Origin: ZC4RG20 sp964518995
Lineage (GTDB): Bacteria > Pseudomonadota > Gammaproteobacteria > Steroidobacterales > Rariloculaceae
Assembly (NCBI GenBank): GCA_964518995.1
Contig: CAZFJU010000194.1
Location: 1 to 8,506 of the forward strand
Reading direction: 5' to 3'
Length of the DNA stretch: 8,506 nt
In this document: one piece after another, positions 1 through 5,628 of the stretch
How the letters are laid out: each line of letters opens with the position of its first letter
How positions within the stretch are numbered: position 1 is the stretch's first letter
Made by a program: the position numbers and the translations under genes
Notes under the pieces: generated by a model
Seen by the model: only the letters and a program-made list of their open reading frames with translations
The model's database searches: none
What the model was told of the DNA's origin: nothing

Positions 1-276
1 ACCGGTGGTCTTGACGGTATCGCCCTCGGAGAGGTGCGTGTAGTCACCGAGCACCACCGCGCCGACCGAGTCCTGCTCGAGGTTCAGCGCAAGACCGACG
101 CCGCCGCCCGGGAACTCGAGCATCTCGCCGTACTGGACATCGGCGAGTCCGTGGATGCGGACGATGCCGTCCGTCAACGCGACGATCGTGCCGACGTCGC
201 GGGCTTCGGCCTTCGCCTCGAAATTCTGGATCCGCTGACGTATGAGGTCGCTGATCTCGGAAGCTTTGAGTGCCAT
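1..276 (-). CDS. atpA: F1Fo ATP synthase subunit alpha, N-terminal 92 codons (partial at window edge)
   Basis: The alpha subunit is a non-catalytic nucleotide-binding subunit of the F1 head. It alternates with beta in the alpha3-beta3 ring on the cytoplasmic face. Translating the minus strand from the ATG at 276 gives MALKASEISDLIRQRIQNFE, then an acidic linker, then the beta-barrel domain with VGTIVALTDGIVRIHGL, YGEMLEFPGG and LNLEQDSVGAVVLGDY. These are typical of the alpha N-terminus: the leading helix binds delta (AtpH) and the barrel forms the crown of F1. The reading frame stays open to position 1, so the Walker A region and the rest lie outside the window. An AAGGA ribosome site sits 7 nt before the ATG, and the gene starts 13 nt after the atpH stop, which fits one operon. 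Seen directly: frame, start and motifs. The family assignment is very secure. Confidence 0.96.
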   Translation of the reverse strand, partial: MALKASEISDLIRQRIQNFEAKAEARDVGTIVALTDGIVRIHGLADVQYGEMLEFPGGGVGLALNLEQDSVGAVVLGDYTHLSEGDTVKTTG

Positions 277-289
277 AACTCGTTCCTTG

Positions 290-844
290 TTAACGGACCA
301 GGGTTTCGGTCAAGCGCTGCAAACGCGTGCGGACCGACCCGTCGATGACCATATCTTCCGCGCGGATGATCGCGCCGCCGAGCAGCGTCTCGTCGATCTC
401 GATCGTCAGATCGACCCGCCGGCCGAGCCGCCGTTCGAGCGCCTGCGTCATTTTCTGCGCGAGCTCGGGCTCGACGGACGTGGCCGACACCACGGTCACG
501 TCCACCTTGTTCTCCGCTTCCGCCTTCAAGCTCTCGAACTGCGCCGAGATCTCCGGCAGGGCTACCAGCCGATCGTTCTCGGCGAGCAGCCGCAGCAGAC
601 TGCGGAAGCGCTCGTCAGCAAACAGCGCCGCACCGGGCATCGAGCTGCCAATCTCCGTGACGAGCTCGACGCGCGCGGCGTCGGACATCTCCGGGCTCGA
701 CAGCACGTGCTGCGCGTCCTCGTTCGCGGCCACGGCGGCTGCCGCGGCGAGTGCCTCCGCCCAGGCGTCGAGCGCGCCGGCCTCGTTGGCGATGTCGAAT
801 GCGGCCCGTGCATAGGGCCTCGCGATCGTGCCGAAGTCCGCCAT
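290..844 (-). CDS. atpH: F1Fo ATP synthase subunit delta (OSCP homologue)
   Basis: The delta subunit sits on top of the F1 head and ties it to the peripheral stalk made of two b subunits, so that rotation of the c-ring does not spin the head. The protein has 184 residues, close to the 177 of E. coli. The N-terminal helical domain begins with the family hallmark ARPYARAAF at residues 8-16. The C-terminal hallmark is LLGGAIIRAEDMVIDGSV at 154-171. Residues 31-40 are an alanine-rich helix. The ATG is preceded by GGAGG four bases upstream. The gene begins 18 nt after atpF ends and stops 13 nt before atpA, the usual F-H-A order. I see no frameshift or missing segment. It is expected to be co-transcribed with the whole atp operon. 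Confidence 0.96.
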   Translation of the reverse strand: MADFGTIARPYARAAFDIANEAGALDAWAEALAAAAAVAANEDAQHVLSSPEMSDAARVELVTEIGSSMPGAALFADERFRSLLRLLAENDRLVALPEISAQFESLKAEAENKVDVTVVSATSVEPELAQKMTQALERRLGRRVDLTIEIDETLLGGAIIRAEDMVIDGSVRTRLQRLTETLVR

Positions 845-862
845 CCGTCCTCCGCTGTCCTG

Positions 863-1333
863 TTAGAGCTCGGCCGCGAGGCGGTCGAGCAGATCGCGAT
901 GGGTGGTGGGGTCGATCTCGCGAGTGAGAATCCGCTCTGCGCCGGCCACCGCAATTGCGGCGACTTGGGCGCGCAGCTCATCGCGTGCGCGGTTGATCTC
1001 GACCTCCATCTCGGAGCGGGCGCTTTCCAGCCGGCGCTGCCGCTCGGCATCGCCTTCGGACTTGGCCGCTTCGACGATGCCGTTCGCGCGCATGTTCGCT
1101 TGGTCGAGGATCCCGCGGGCTTGCTCCCGGGCGGCCGCAATGATCTTATCGGCCTCCGTCTTCGCGTTCGCGAGATCCGTTTGCCCGCGCTCGGCGGCCG
1201 CGAGACCGTCGGCGATGGCGACTTGGCGCGCCTCGATCGCGTTGATGATCGGCGGCCAGATGAACCTCATCGTGAACCACACGAAGAAGATCATCGCGAT
1301 CGTCTGGCCGATCAGCGTGAGGTTGAAATCCAC
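863..1333 (-). CDS. atpF: F1Fo ATP synthase subunit b (GTG start)
   Basis: Two copies of b form the peripheral stalk linking the membrane a subunit to delta and the F1 head. The 156-residue length equals that of E. coli b. Residues 4-26 form the single transmembrane helix (LTLIGQTIAMIFFVWFTMRF), followed by the conserved IWPPI turn at 25-29. The rest is a long charged helix rich in Ala, Glu, Arg and Lys (about 35-125) that makes the right-handed coiled coil. The C-terminal part (about 125-156) should bind delta. The start codon is GTG: positions 1331-1333 read CAC on the plus strand. It is supported by AGGAG 7 nt upstream and by alignment of the N-terminus with the family. The gap after atpE is 52 nt. 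Having one b gene rather than a b/b' pair argues against alphaproteobacteria and cyanobacteria. Confidence 0.96.
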   Translation of the reverse strand: MDFNLTLIGQTIAMIFFVWFTMRFIWPPIINAIEARQVAIADGLAAAERGQTDLANAKTEADKIIAAAREQARGILDQANMRANGIVEAAKSEGDAERQRRLESARSEMEVEINRARDELRAQVAAIAVAGAERILTREIDPTTHRDLLDRLAAEL

Positions 1334-1368
1334 GAGCGTTCTCCTGGCTAAGCGCGTCTGATAAGGCT

Positions 1369-1383
1369 GCGGGGCGCGCCCGC
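1369..1383 (-). other. Short GC hairpin just after atpE stop
   Basis: GCGGG pairs with CCCGC (5 bp, 5-nt loop) two bases beyond the atpE stop codon and upstream of the atpF ribosome site. No T-run follows, so it is not an intrinsic terminator. Together with the hairpin after atpB it brackets the c-subunit gene and could protect that mRNA segment. In GC-rich DNA a 5-bp stem can also arise by chance. Confidence 0.35.
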
Positions 1384-1385
1384 GT

Positions 1386-1649
1386 TCAGCTCGCGGCCTG
1401 AAGCTGCCCGATGAACGGATTGGCGAACGCGAAGAAGAGCGCGATACCCACGCCGATCATCGCGACCGCGTCGAGCAGCGCGACGACCAGGAACATCTGC
1501 GTACGCAGCATCGGTGCGAGCTCCGGCTGTCGCGCGGCGCCTTCGAGGAAGCGACCGCCCAGGAGACCCATGCCGACGCCGACGCCGAGGGCGCCGAGGC
1601 CGATCAGAATCGCCACCGAGATCGCAGTCATGCCAATCACAATATCCAT
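1386..1649 (-). CDS. atpE: F1Fo ATP synthase subunit c (proteolipid)
   Basis: Subunit c forms the rotating membrane ring that carries protons past subunit a. The 87-residue protein is a hairpin of two membrane helices. Helix 1 (about 8-32) carries the glycine-rich packing motif GLGALGVGVGMGLLGG. The polar cytoplasmic loop contains the conserved RQP at 40-42, which contacts gamma and epsilon. Helix 2 (about 50-75) carries the essential carboxylate Asp60 in ALLDAVAMIGVG, equivalent to E. coli Asp61. The surroundings of Asp60 look proton-type; I do not see the Gln/Glu-Ser sodium-binding signature. The start is supported by a GGAGAG ribosome site 4 nt upstream. Hairpins directly follow the stop codons of the gene before it (atpB) and of atpE itself, and may help set the high c dosage. 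Confidence 0.97.
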   Translation of the reverse strand: MDIVIGMTAISVAILIGLGALGVGVGMGLLGGRFLEGAARQPELAPMLRTQMFLVVALLDAVAMIGVGIALFFAFANPFIGQLQAAS

Positions 1650-1695
1650 CAGTCTCTCCAGTCGAGATTAGTCTTGCTTGAGAAAAGTCGTTCCG
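1650..1695 (-). promoter_or_regulatory. atpE translation initiation leader (U-rich, A/U-rich, strong Shine-Dalgarno)
   Basis: Read on the minus strand, the 46 nt before atpE contain a TTTT tract (1683-1686), an A/T-richer stretch unusual for this GC-rich window, and ACTGGAGAGACTG abutting the ATG. In E. coli the equivalent atpB-atpE leader is a known translational enhancer, with a U-rich tract and a CUGGAG-type ribosome site, that raises c-subunit synthesis. The similar layout suggests the same role here. This is inferred by analogy and position, not shown. Confidence 0.5.
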
Positions 1696-1710
1696 CGGCA
1701 CACCGTGCCG
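1696..1710 (-). other. Short hairpin directly after atpB stop
   Basis: CGGCAC and GTGCCG pair perfectly (6 bp) around a 3-nt loop. The hairpin begins at the base next to the atpB stop codon. A TTTT follows only about 10 nt later with other bases between, so it is a poor intrinsic terminator. A processing, stability or partial-attenuation element is more likely. The pairing is seen directly; the role is inferred. Confidence 0.5.
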
Positions 1711-2562
1711 TCAGTGCTCCTGCTCGTGTGCCTGGCTCAGGTACACGATCGTCAGCATCATGAAGATGAAGGCCTGAAGCGTGACGATGAGAATATGGAA
1801 CACGGCCCAGCCGAAATGCAGCGGCAGCTGATACAGCCCAAGCATCGCGATCAAAATGAAGATCAGCTCGCCCGCGTACATGTTTCCGAATAGACGCAGC
1901 GAAAGCGAGATCGGCTTGGCCAGCAGCGACACGCTCTCGAGGATGAAGTTGAACGCAATGATCACGGGCGCGGCGATGAGCCCGATGCCCTTCGTCGGCG
2001 GCGCGAGCGGGTGCATCGTCAGCTCCTTGACGAATCCGCCGACACCCTTGTTCTTCAGCGAGTAGTAGATGATCAGCACAAAAACGGCGATCGACATGGC
2101 GAACGTGACGTTCACGTCCGTCGTCGGCACCGCCTTCAGGTACTCGATGCCAATCAGCGACGCGGCAAACGGCAGCCAGTCGACCGGGATCAAGTCCATG
2201 GCGTTCATCAGGAACACCCAGACGAAAATCGTCAGTGCGAGAGGCGCGATGACCTTGTTGTTGCCGCGAAACGCATCCTTGACCGAGGTATCGACGAAAC
2301 CGACGATCAGCTCGATCGTCATCTGCAGCTTGCCGGGCTTGCCCGCGGTGGCATTTTTCGCGACCCGGCCAAACAGCCAGATGAATACGAGACCGAGCAC
2401 GATCGCGAAGAACATCGAATCGACGTTGATCGACCAGAAGTTGCCGACACACTGGTTCCACACCCAGCCGCCGTCGACACGGCAGACTTGGAGGGGAGTC
2501 AAGTGATGCGAGATGTACTCGGTCGCAGTCTGCTCGTGGCCGCTTACGTGTGACTCATCCAT
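1711..2562 (-). CDS. atpB: F1Fo ATP synthase subunit a
   Basis: Subunit a is the stator membrane protein that provides the two proton half-channels beside the c-ring. The 283-residue product has several hydrophobic helices (for example about 48-65, 105-123, 155-168, 193-214, 230-246 and 252-276). Family-defining residues are all present: Arg223 in LRLFGNMYAGE (E. coli Arg210), Glu232 (E. coli Glu219), His256 (E. coli His245) and Gln263 in FHILIVTLQAF (E. coli Gln252). The N-terminus carries TEYISHHLTPLQVC, typical of gamma/betaproteobacterial a subunits, plus a second cysteine (Cys27 and Cys38) in the segment expected to face the periplasm. The ATG overlaps the atpI stop by 8 nt (ATGGATGA), so translation is probably coupled. 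No strong ribosome site is seen upstream, which fits coupling. Confidence 0.97.
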   Translation of the reverse strand: MDESHVSGHEQTATEYISHHLTPLQVCRVDGGWVWNQCVGNFWSINVDSMFFAIVLGLVFIWLFGRVAKNATAGKPGKLQMTIELIVGFVDTSVKDAFRGNNKVIAPLALTIFVWVFLMNAMDLIPVDWLPFAASLIGIEYLKAVPTTDVNVTFAMSIAVFVLIIYYSLKNKGVGGFVKELTMHPLAPPTKGIGLIAAPVIIAFNFILESVSLLAKPISLSLRLFGNMYAGELIFILIAMLGLYQLPLHFGWAVFHILIVTLQAFIFMMLTIVYLSQAHEQEH

Positions 2563-2953
2563 TTTTCAGCTCTTTCCTCGTCGGAACCGCACCCCCCGAC
2601 AGGAGCAGTGCACCGAGAAGCATTCCTTGCGCGCAAATGAAGCCGGCGAACACCGCGGGCACCGACAGTGGTCTCACCCACGCGAAAATCACGCCGAACA
2701 TTGCAGCTGTCAGCAGCAGCTTGCCGATCTCGCCGAACCACGCCGAGCGCATCAGCGCGCGGGCGCTCTCGTCGCGCGGCCCGAGCAGCCTTGCGGCGAG
2801 AAACGCATTGGGTACCACCGCAACCATGCCGCCCAACAAGACGGACGCTCCGGCGACCAGGCTCACGAACGCAACCGCCGCCGCCAGAACCAGGCTAATG
2901 CCGGCCTGCGCGAGCAAGGTCAAGATTACGACGCGCCTGTCGTCGTTCAGCAC
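2555..2953 (-). CDS. atpI: ATP synthase protein I (assembly factor; GTG start preferred, TTG at 3004 possible)
   Basis: AtpI is a small membrane protein encoded first in many atp operons. It is thought to help assemble the c-ring and is not part of the finished enzyme. From the GTG at 2953 the product has 132 residues with about four hydrophobic segments: roughly 11-28, 31-50, 78-95 and 98-118 of the short form. Between the second and third is the amphipathic RLLGPRDESARALMRSAWFG. Its identity rests on position, size and topology, since the family is weakly conserved. The frame also opens at a TTG at 3004, giving 149 residues, but that start has no visible ribosome site. The GTG has AAGAGG just upstream, and its N-terminus (LNDDRRVVILTLLAQ) matches the usual short lead-in to helix 1. 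The stop overlaps the atpB start by 8 nt. Confidence 0.85.
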   Translation of the reverse strand: MLNDDRRVVILTLLAQAGISLVLAAAVAFVSLVAGASVLLGGMVAVVPNAFLAARLLGPRDESARALMRSAWFGEIGKLLLTAAMFGVIFAWVRPLSVPAVFAGFICAQGMLLGALLLSGGAVPTRKELKNG

Positions 2954-3036
2954 CGGGCCTCTTGGTTGGTTGGAGGGTTGCGCGGCTCGGCGAAAAAACC
3001 ACAACTTGAGTTGCGGCTCTTCATTCAGCCCGCGGC

Positions 3037-3065
3037 ATTGTAAGGAGTCGCCTCGGTCGATTCAA
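3037..3065 (-). promoter_or_regulatory. Predicted sigma70-type promoter of the atp operon
   Basis: On the minus strand a -35 element TTGAAT (3065-3060) and a -10 element TACAAT (3042-3037) are separated by exactly 17 nt. They match the consensus at 4/6 and 5/6 positions. The site lies between the parB stop and atpI, where an atp promoter is expected. Predicted transcription would start near 3030, leaving a leader of about 75 nt before the GTG of atpI. This is the best promoter match I found in the window. Confidence 0.62.
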
Positions 3066-3091
3066 CGCCGTTCGGCGGATTCGATGCTCGA

Positions 3092-4027
3092 TCAACGAAT
3101 ATGCGCCACGATCCCGTCGAGCTCGTCGACGCTGTGATAGCGGATCACGAGCCGGCCGCCGCCGCGTCCGTGCTCGATACTGACCGCCGCGCCGAGTTTC
3201 TCGGAGAGATCCGCCTCGAGCTGCCGAATGTTCGGGTCTTTCACCTCACGACCTGCGGCGGTCGGCGGCGCGGCGCGGCCGGATAAGCGGCGGACCGCCT
3301 TCTCGGTCTCCCGCACGCTCCAGCCCTCCTTGCGGATCTTCGCCGCGAGCTCGAGCTGTGCCGCGGACGACGGCAGTGCGAGCAGCGCCCGCCCATGCCC
3401 CATATCGAGCTCGCGGCGCTCGAGCATCGCGCGCACGCTTTCCGGCAGCTCGAGCAGCCGCAGCAGATTGCTGACGCTGACTCGCGAGCGGCCGACGGCT
3501 TCGGCCGCCTGGGCATGCGTCATGTCGAACTCGTCGATCAGCTGCTTCAGCGAGCGGGCCTCTTCGAGCGGATTCAAATCCTCGCGCTGGATATTTTCGA
3601 TCAGCGCGACGGCGACGGCCGCTTCGTCCGGGATATCCCGAATCACCGCCGGGACGACCTCGAGACCGGCCATCTGCGCCGCCCGCCAGCGGCGCTCGCC
3701 AGCGATGATCTCGTAGCGCAGCTCGCCCGACGAGCCCGTGTGCAGCGGCCGGACGACGATCGGCTGCACGATACCTTGAGCGCGAATCGATTCCGCGAGC
3801 TCCACGAGGGTCTCTTCGCGCATATCGATGCGCGGCTGATACTTGCCCCGCTGCAGCAGATCGACCGGCAGCTCGCGCAGCGTATCCTCGGAGCGCTCCG
3901 CGCTGGCGCCGGCGGGCGACGAGGCCGCCGCGACGGCGTCCTCGATCTCCTCGGCGGAAGCGGGCACCGGCGCCTTGCTGAGCATCAGCGCGTCGATGGT
4001 TCTGCCGAGGCTTTTCCTCTTGGCCAT
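3092..4027 (-). CDS. parB: Chromosome partitioning protein ParB (CTP-dependent DNA clamp)
   Basis: ParB binds parS sites near the origin, spreads along DNA as a CTP-loaded sliding clamp, and works with ParA to segregate chromosomes. The 311-residue protein has the full domain order. A short N-terminal ParA-contact peptide is followed by a low-complexity acidic/alanine linker (about 20-50). The ParB/Srx domain (about 51-145) holds YQPR at 63-66, the CTP-binding GERRWRA at 110-116 and ENIQREDLNPLEEA at 144-157. A helix-turn-helix lies at about 169-194 (MTHAQAAEAVGRSRVSVSNL), followed by ELDMGHGRALL at 206-216 and a C-terminal dimerisation domain (about 264-311). AAGGAG lies 10 nt before the ATG. 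It follows parA by 70 nt and precedes the atp operon, the classic order. The N-terminal peptide reads LGRTIDALM where most relatives have LGRGLDALL. Confidence 0.96.
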   Translation of the reverse strand: MAKRKSLGRTIDALMLSKAPVPASAEEIEDAVAAASSPAGASAERSEDTLRELPVDLLQRGKYQPRIDMREETLVELAESIRAQGIVQPIVVRPLHTGSSGELRYEIIAGERRWRAAQMAGLEVVPAVIRDIPDEAAVAVALIENIQREDLNPLEEARSLKQLIDEFDMTHAQAAEAVGRSRVSVSNLLRLLELPESVRAMLERRELDMGHGRALLALPSSAAQLELAAKIRKEGWSVRETEKAVRRLSGRAAPPTAAGREVKDPNIRQLEADLSEKLGAAVSIEHGRGGGRLVIRYHSVDELDGIVAHIR

Positions 4028-4064
4028 TTAGCCCAAGCTCCTTCGATCTATCCTCTTGCCCGCT

Positions 4065-4089
4065 CGGTGTCGCCGGCAGGCCGACACTG
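4065..4089 (-). other. Hairpin in the parA-parB intergenic gap
   Basis: GTGTCG (4067-4072) pairs with CGACAC (4082-4087). The stem extends to 8 bp with one G-T pair and a final C-G pair, around a 9-nt loop. It lies about 8 nt after the parA stop. No T-run follows on either strand, so it is not a standard terminator. It may limit read-through or influence parB translation. The pairing is seen directly; the function is unknown. Confidence 0.4.
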
Positions 4090-4097
4090 CGGCTTCG

Positions 4098-4889
4098 TCA
4101 CGGCGCCGAGGCCTCGGCCGGGCCGGCGGCATCGCGCCGATTGATCTCGCCCGCAAGCGCGAGATAGGCGAGCGCGCCGCGCGAGTACTTGTCGTGGAAG
4201 AGCACCGCGCGGCCGAAGCTTGGCGCTTCCGCGAGGCGCACGTTGCGCGGAATGACGGTTCGATACACGCGCTCACCGAAATGATCAATGAGCTGAGACG
4301 ACACTTCGTTCGCCAGGTTGTTTCGCGGATCAAACATCGTCCGCAGGATGCCGTGGATCTCGAGCTCCGGATTCGCGCTCGCCCGGATCTGCTCGACCGT
4401 GCTCATCAGGGCCGTGAGCCCTTCGAGCGCATAGTACTCGCATTGCATCGGGATCAGCACGTGGTCCGCCGCGACCAGCGCGTTGACGGTCAGCATGTTT
4501 ATGGCCGGCGGGCAGTCGATCAGCACGTAGTCGAAATCGTCCGCGATGGGCTCGAGCGCGCGGCGCAGCCGAAACTCTCTGTCCGGCCGCTCGAGCAGAC
4601 CGATCTCCGCGGCCGTGAGCTCCTGATTGCTCGGCACGACGCTGAAGCCGCCTTCCGGCGGGCTCCGCATCGTGTCGCGGAGCGGCATGTCGTCGAGCAG
4701 CACGTCGCAGATCGTGCGCTCCACGGCGTGCTTGTCGATGCCGACGCCCATCGTGGCGTTGCCCTGCGGATCGAGATCGACGAGCAGCACGCGCCGCTGC
4801 GTCGCCGCCAAGGACGCGGCGAGGTTGACGCAGGTGGTGGTCTTGCCGACCCCGCCCTTCTGATTCGCCACGGCGATTACCTTCGCCAT
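4098..4889 (-). CDS. parA: Chromosome partitioning ATPase ParA (Soj/MinD family)
   Basis: ParA is a Walker-type ATPase that binds DNA non-specifically as an ATP dimer. ParB stimulates its ATPase, and the resulting gradient moves the origin regions apart. The 263-residue protein starts MAKVIAVANQ. The deviant Walker A KGGVGKTT follows at 11-18, with signature Lys11 and catalytic Lys16. Walker A' VDLDPQGNAT is at 37-46, Walker B VLIDCPP at 122-128 and the EAPSFGR motif at 221-227. The frame is open upstream to an ATG at 4982, but that would run into rsmG and add 31 unrelated residues. The ATG at 4889 gives the canonical family N-terminus and lies 16 nt after the rsmG stop. Its ribosome site is weak (GGGG about 8 nt upstream), so coupling to rsmG translation is likely. 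Confidence 0.97.
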   Translation of the reverse strand: MAKVIAVANQKGGVGKTTTCVNLAASLAATQRRVLLVDLDPQGNATMGVGIDKHAVERTICDVLLDDMPLRDTMRSPPEGGFSVVPSNQELTAAEIGLLERPDREFRLRRALEPIADDFDYVLIDCPPAINMLTVNALVAADHVLIPMQCEYYALEGLTALMSTVEQIRASANPELEIHGILRTMFDPRNNLANEVSSQLIDHFGERVYRTVIPRNVRLAEAPSFGRAVLFHDKYSRGALAYLALAGEINRRDAAGPAEASAP

Positions 4890-4905
4890 TCGTGCGACCC
4901 CGCGC

Positions 4906-5538
4906 TCAATATCGTTCCAACATGACGACCGCGCTCCGGCCCGGCCGCGCCGGTAAATCGAGCTCGACCGGCCGCAAGCCAAAGCTCGCGGCCGAGGCCC
5001 GCCATTCCTCCTCGAGGCGCGCGGCAGTCAACAGCAGCAGGATCGTGCCGGGTGCGGTCAAGTGCCTCGTCATCTCGACGAGCGCCTCCGGCGGCGCGAC
5101 GGCTCGGGCGAGCACGGTACCAAAGGGCTGCTCGCAAGGTAAGTCTTCGACCCGCGCATGTGCGACCTCGGTGTTCGCAAGCCCAAGGGTCGTGACGACA
5201 TGACGCAGGAAGTACACGCGCTTTGCCCGGCTCTCGATCAGCACGAAGCGGCGCCCCGGCGCGACGATCGCGAGCGGAATGCCCGGCAGACCGGCGCCGG
5301 TGCCGACATCCGCAATCCGCTCGCCGCGCAGCAACGGCGCGAGCGCGAGGCTTTCGACGAGATGCCGCTCGACGAGCTCGTCGGGATCGCGAATCCCGGT
5401 AAGGTTGTACGTGCGGTTCCACTTGCCGAGCAGCTTGAGGTAACCGGCGAGCGCGGCCGCCTCGGCCGGCGTGAGGTCGTGGCCGGCGGCGGCAAGCGTC
5501 TTGCGGATAGCCGCGGGTTCGAGCCGTGAGTGTCGCAT
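4906..5538 (-). CDS. rsmG: 16S rRNA (guanine-527-N7)-methyltransferase RsmG (GidB)
   Basis: RsmG methylates N7 of G527 in the 530 loop of 16S rRNA using S-adenosylmethionine. In several bacteria its loss gives low-level streptomycin resistance. The 210-residue protein has the N-terminal helices, then WNRTYNLTGIRDPDELVERH (40-59), the SAM-binding IADVGTGAGLPG (75-86), the acidic end of strand 2 in LIES (Glu102) followed by KRVYFLRHV (106-114), and the RAVAP segment (145-149). All are family hallmarks. Length matches the usual 205-215 residues. No Shine-Dalgarno is visible before the ATG, and a TATACT box lies only 9 nt upstream, so the mRNA may be nearly leaderless. The gene leads directly into parA-parB as in many proteobacteria. 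Its usual upstream partner mnmG is replaced here by a cytochrome gene. Confidence 0.96.
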   Translation of the reverse strand: MRHSRLEPAAIRKTLAAAGHDLTPAEAAALAGYLKLLGKWNRTYNLTGIRDPDELVERHLVESLALAPLLRGERIADVGTGAGLPGIPLAIVAPGRRFVLIESRAKRVYFLRHVVTTLGLANTEVAHARVEDLPCEQPFGTVLARAVAPPEALVEMTRHLTAPGTILLLLTAARLEEEWRASAASFGLRPVELDLPARPGRSAVVMLERY

Positions 5539-5547
5539 CGGGCGGGC

Positions 5548-5553
5548 AGTATA
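5548..5553 (-). promoter_or_regulatory. Possible -10 element for rsmG-parA-parB
   Basis: TATACT on the minus strand matches the sigma70 -10 consensus at 5 of 6 bases and ends 9 nt before the rsmG ATG. No convincing -35 is seen 16-18 nt upstream, because that region is occupied by the GC hairpin at 5556-5580. If used, transcription would begin within about 2-3 nt of the start codon. This is suggestive only. Confidence 0.3.
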
Positions 5554-5555
5554 CG

Positions 5556-5580
5556 GGCGCGGACTACGAACGTCCGCGCC
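5556..5580. other. Perfect 9-bp GC hairpin / inverted repeat between the cytochrome gene and rsmG
   Basis: GGCGCGGAC (5556-5564) and GTCCGCGCC (5572-5580) are perfect reverse complements around a 7-nt loop. The right arm also overlaps a 12-bp palindrome, CGCGCCGGCGCG (5575-5586). No T-run follows, so a standard intrinsic terminator is unlikely. It could be a rho-independent-like pause, an mRNA 3' end stabiliser for the cytochrome gene, or an operator overlapping the expected -35 region of rsmG. The repeat is seen directly; the role is inferred. Confidence 0.5.
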
Positions 5581-5628
5581 GGCGCGTCCGATGCGTGCGG
5601 GGGTCAGCCGCAGCGCTTGGCCGCAGCT

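Noticed and set aside
242..1351. A 369-codon plus-strand frame across atpH and atpF
   Set aside because: It is antisense to two well-conserved atp genes, its composition is Arg/Asp/Leu-rich without motifs, and it has no ribosome site. It looks like a shadow frame.
1649..2461. A 270-codon minus-strand frame overlapping atpB
   Set aside because: It runs in a different frame from atpB, which has all essential residues. The alternative product is Arg/Ala/His-rich and lacks membrane helices.
4890..4982. Upstream ATG extension of ParA to 294 residues
   Set aside because: The extra 31 residues overlap the rsmG coding end and resemble nothing in ParA. The internal ATG at 4889 gives the canonical N-terminus.
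3005..5628. parS site (TGTTTCACGTGAAACA type) or DnaA boxes near parAB
   Set aside because: I looked for the parS palindrome and TTATCCACA-like boxes on both strands and saw no convincing match. CACGTG cores present lie in coding sequence without the flanking arms.
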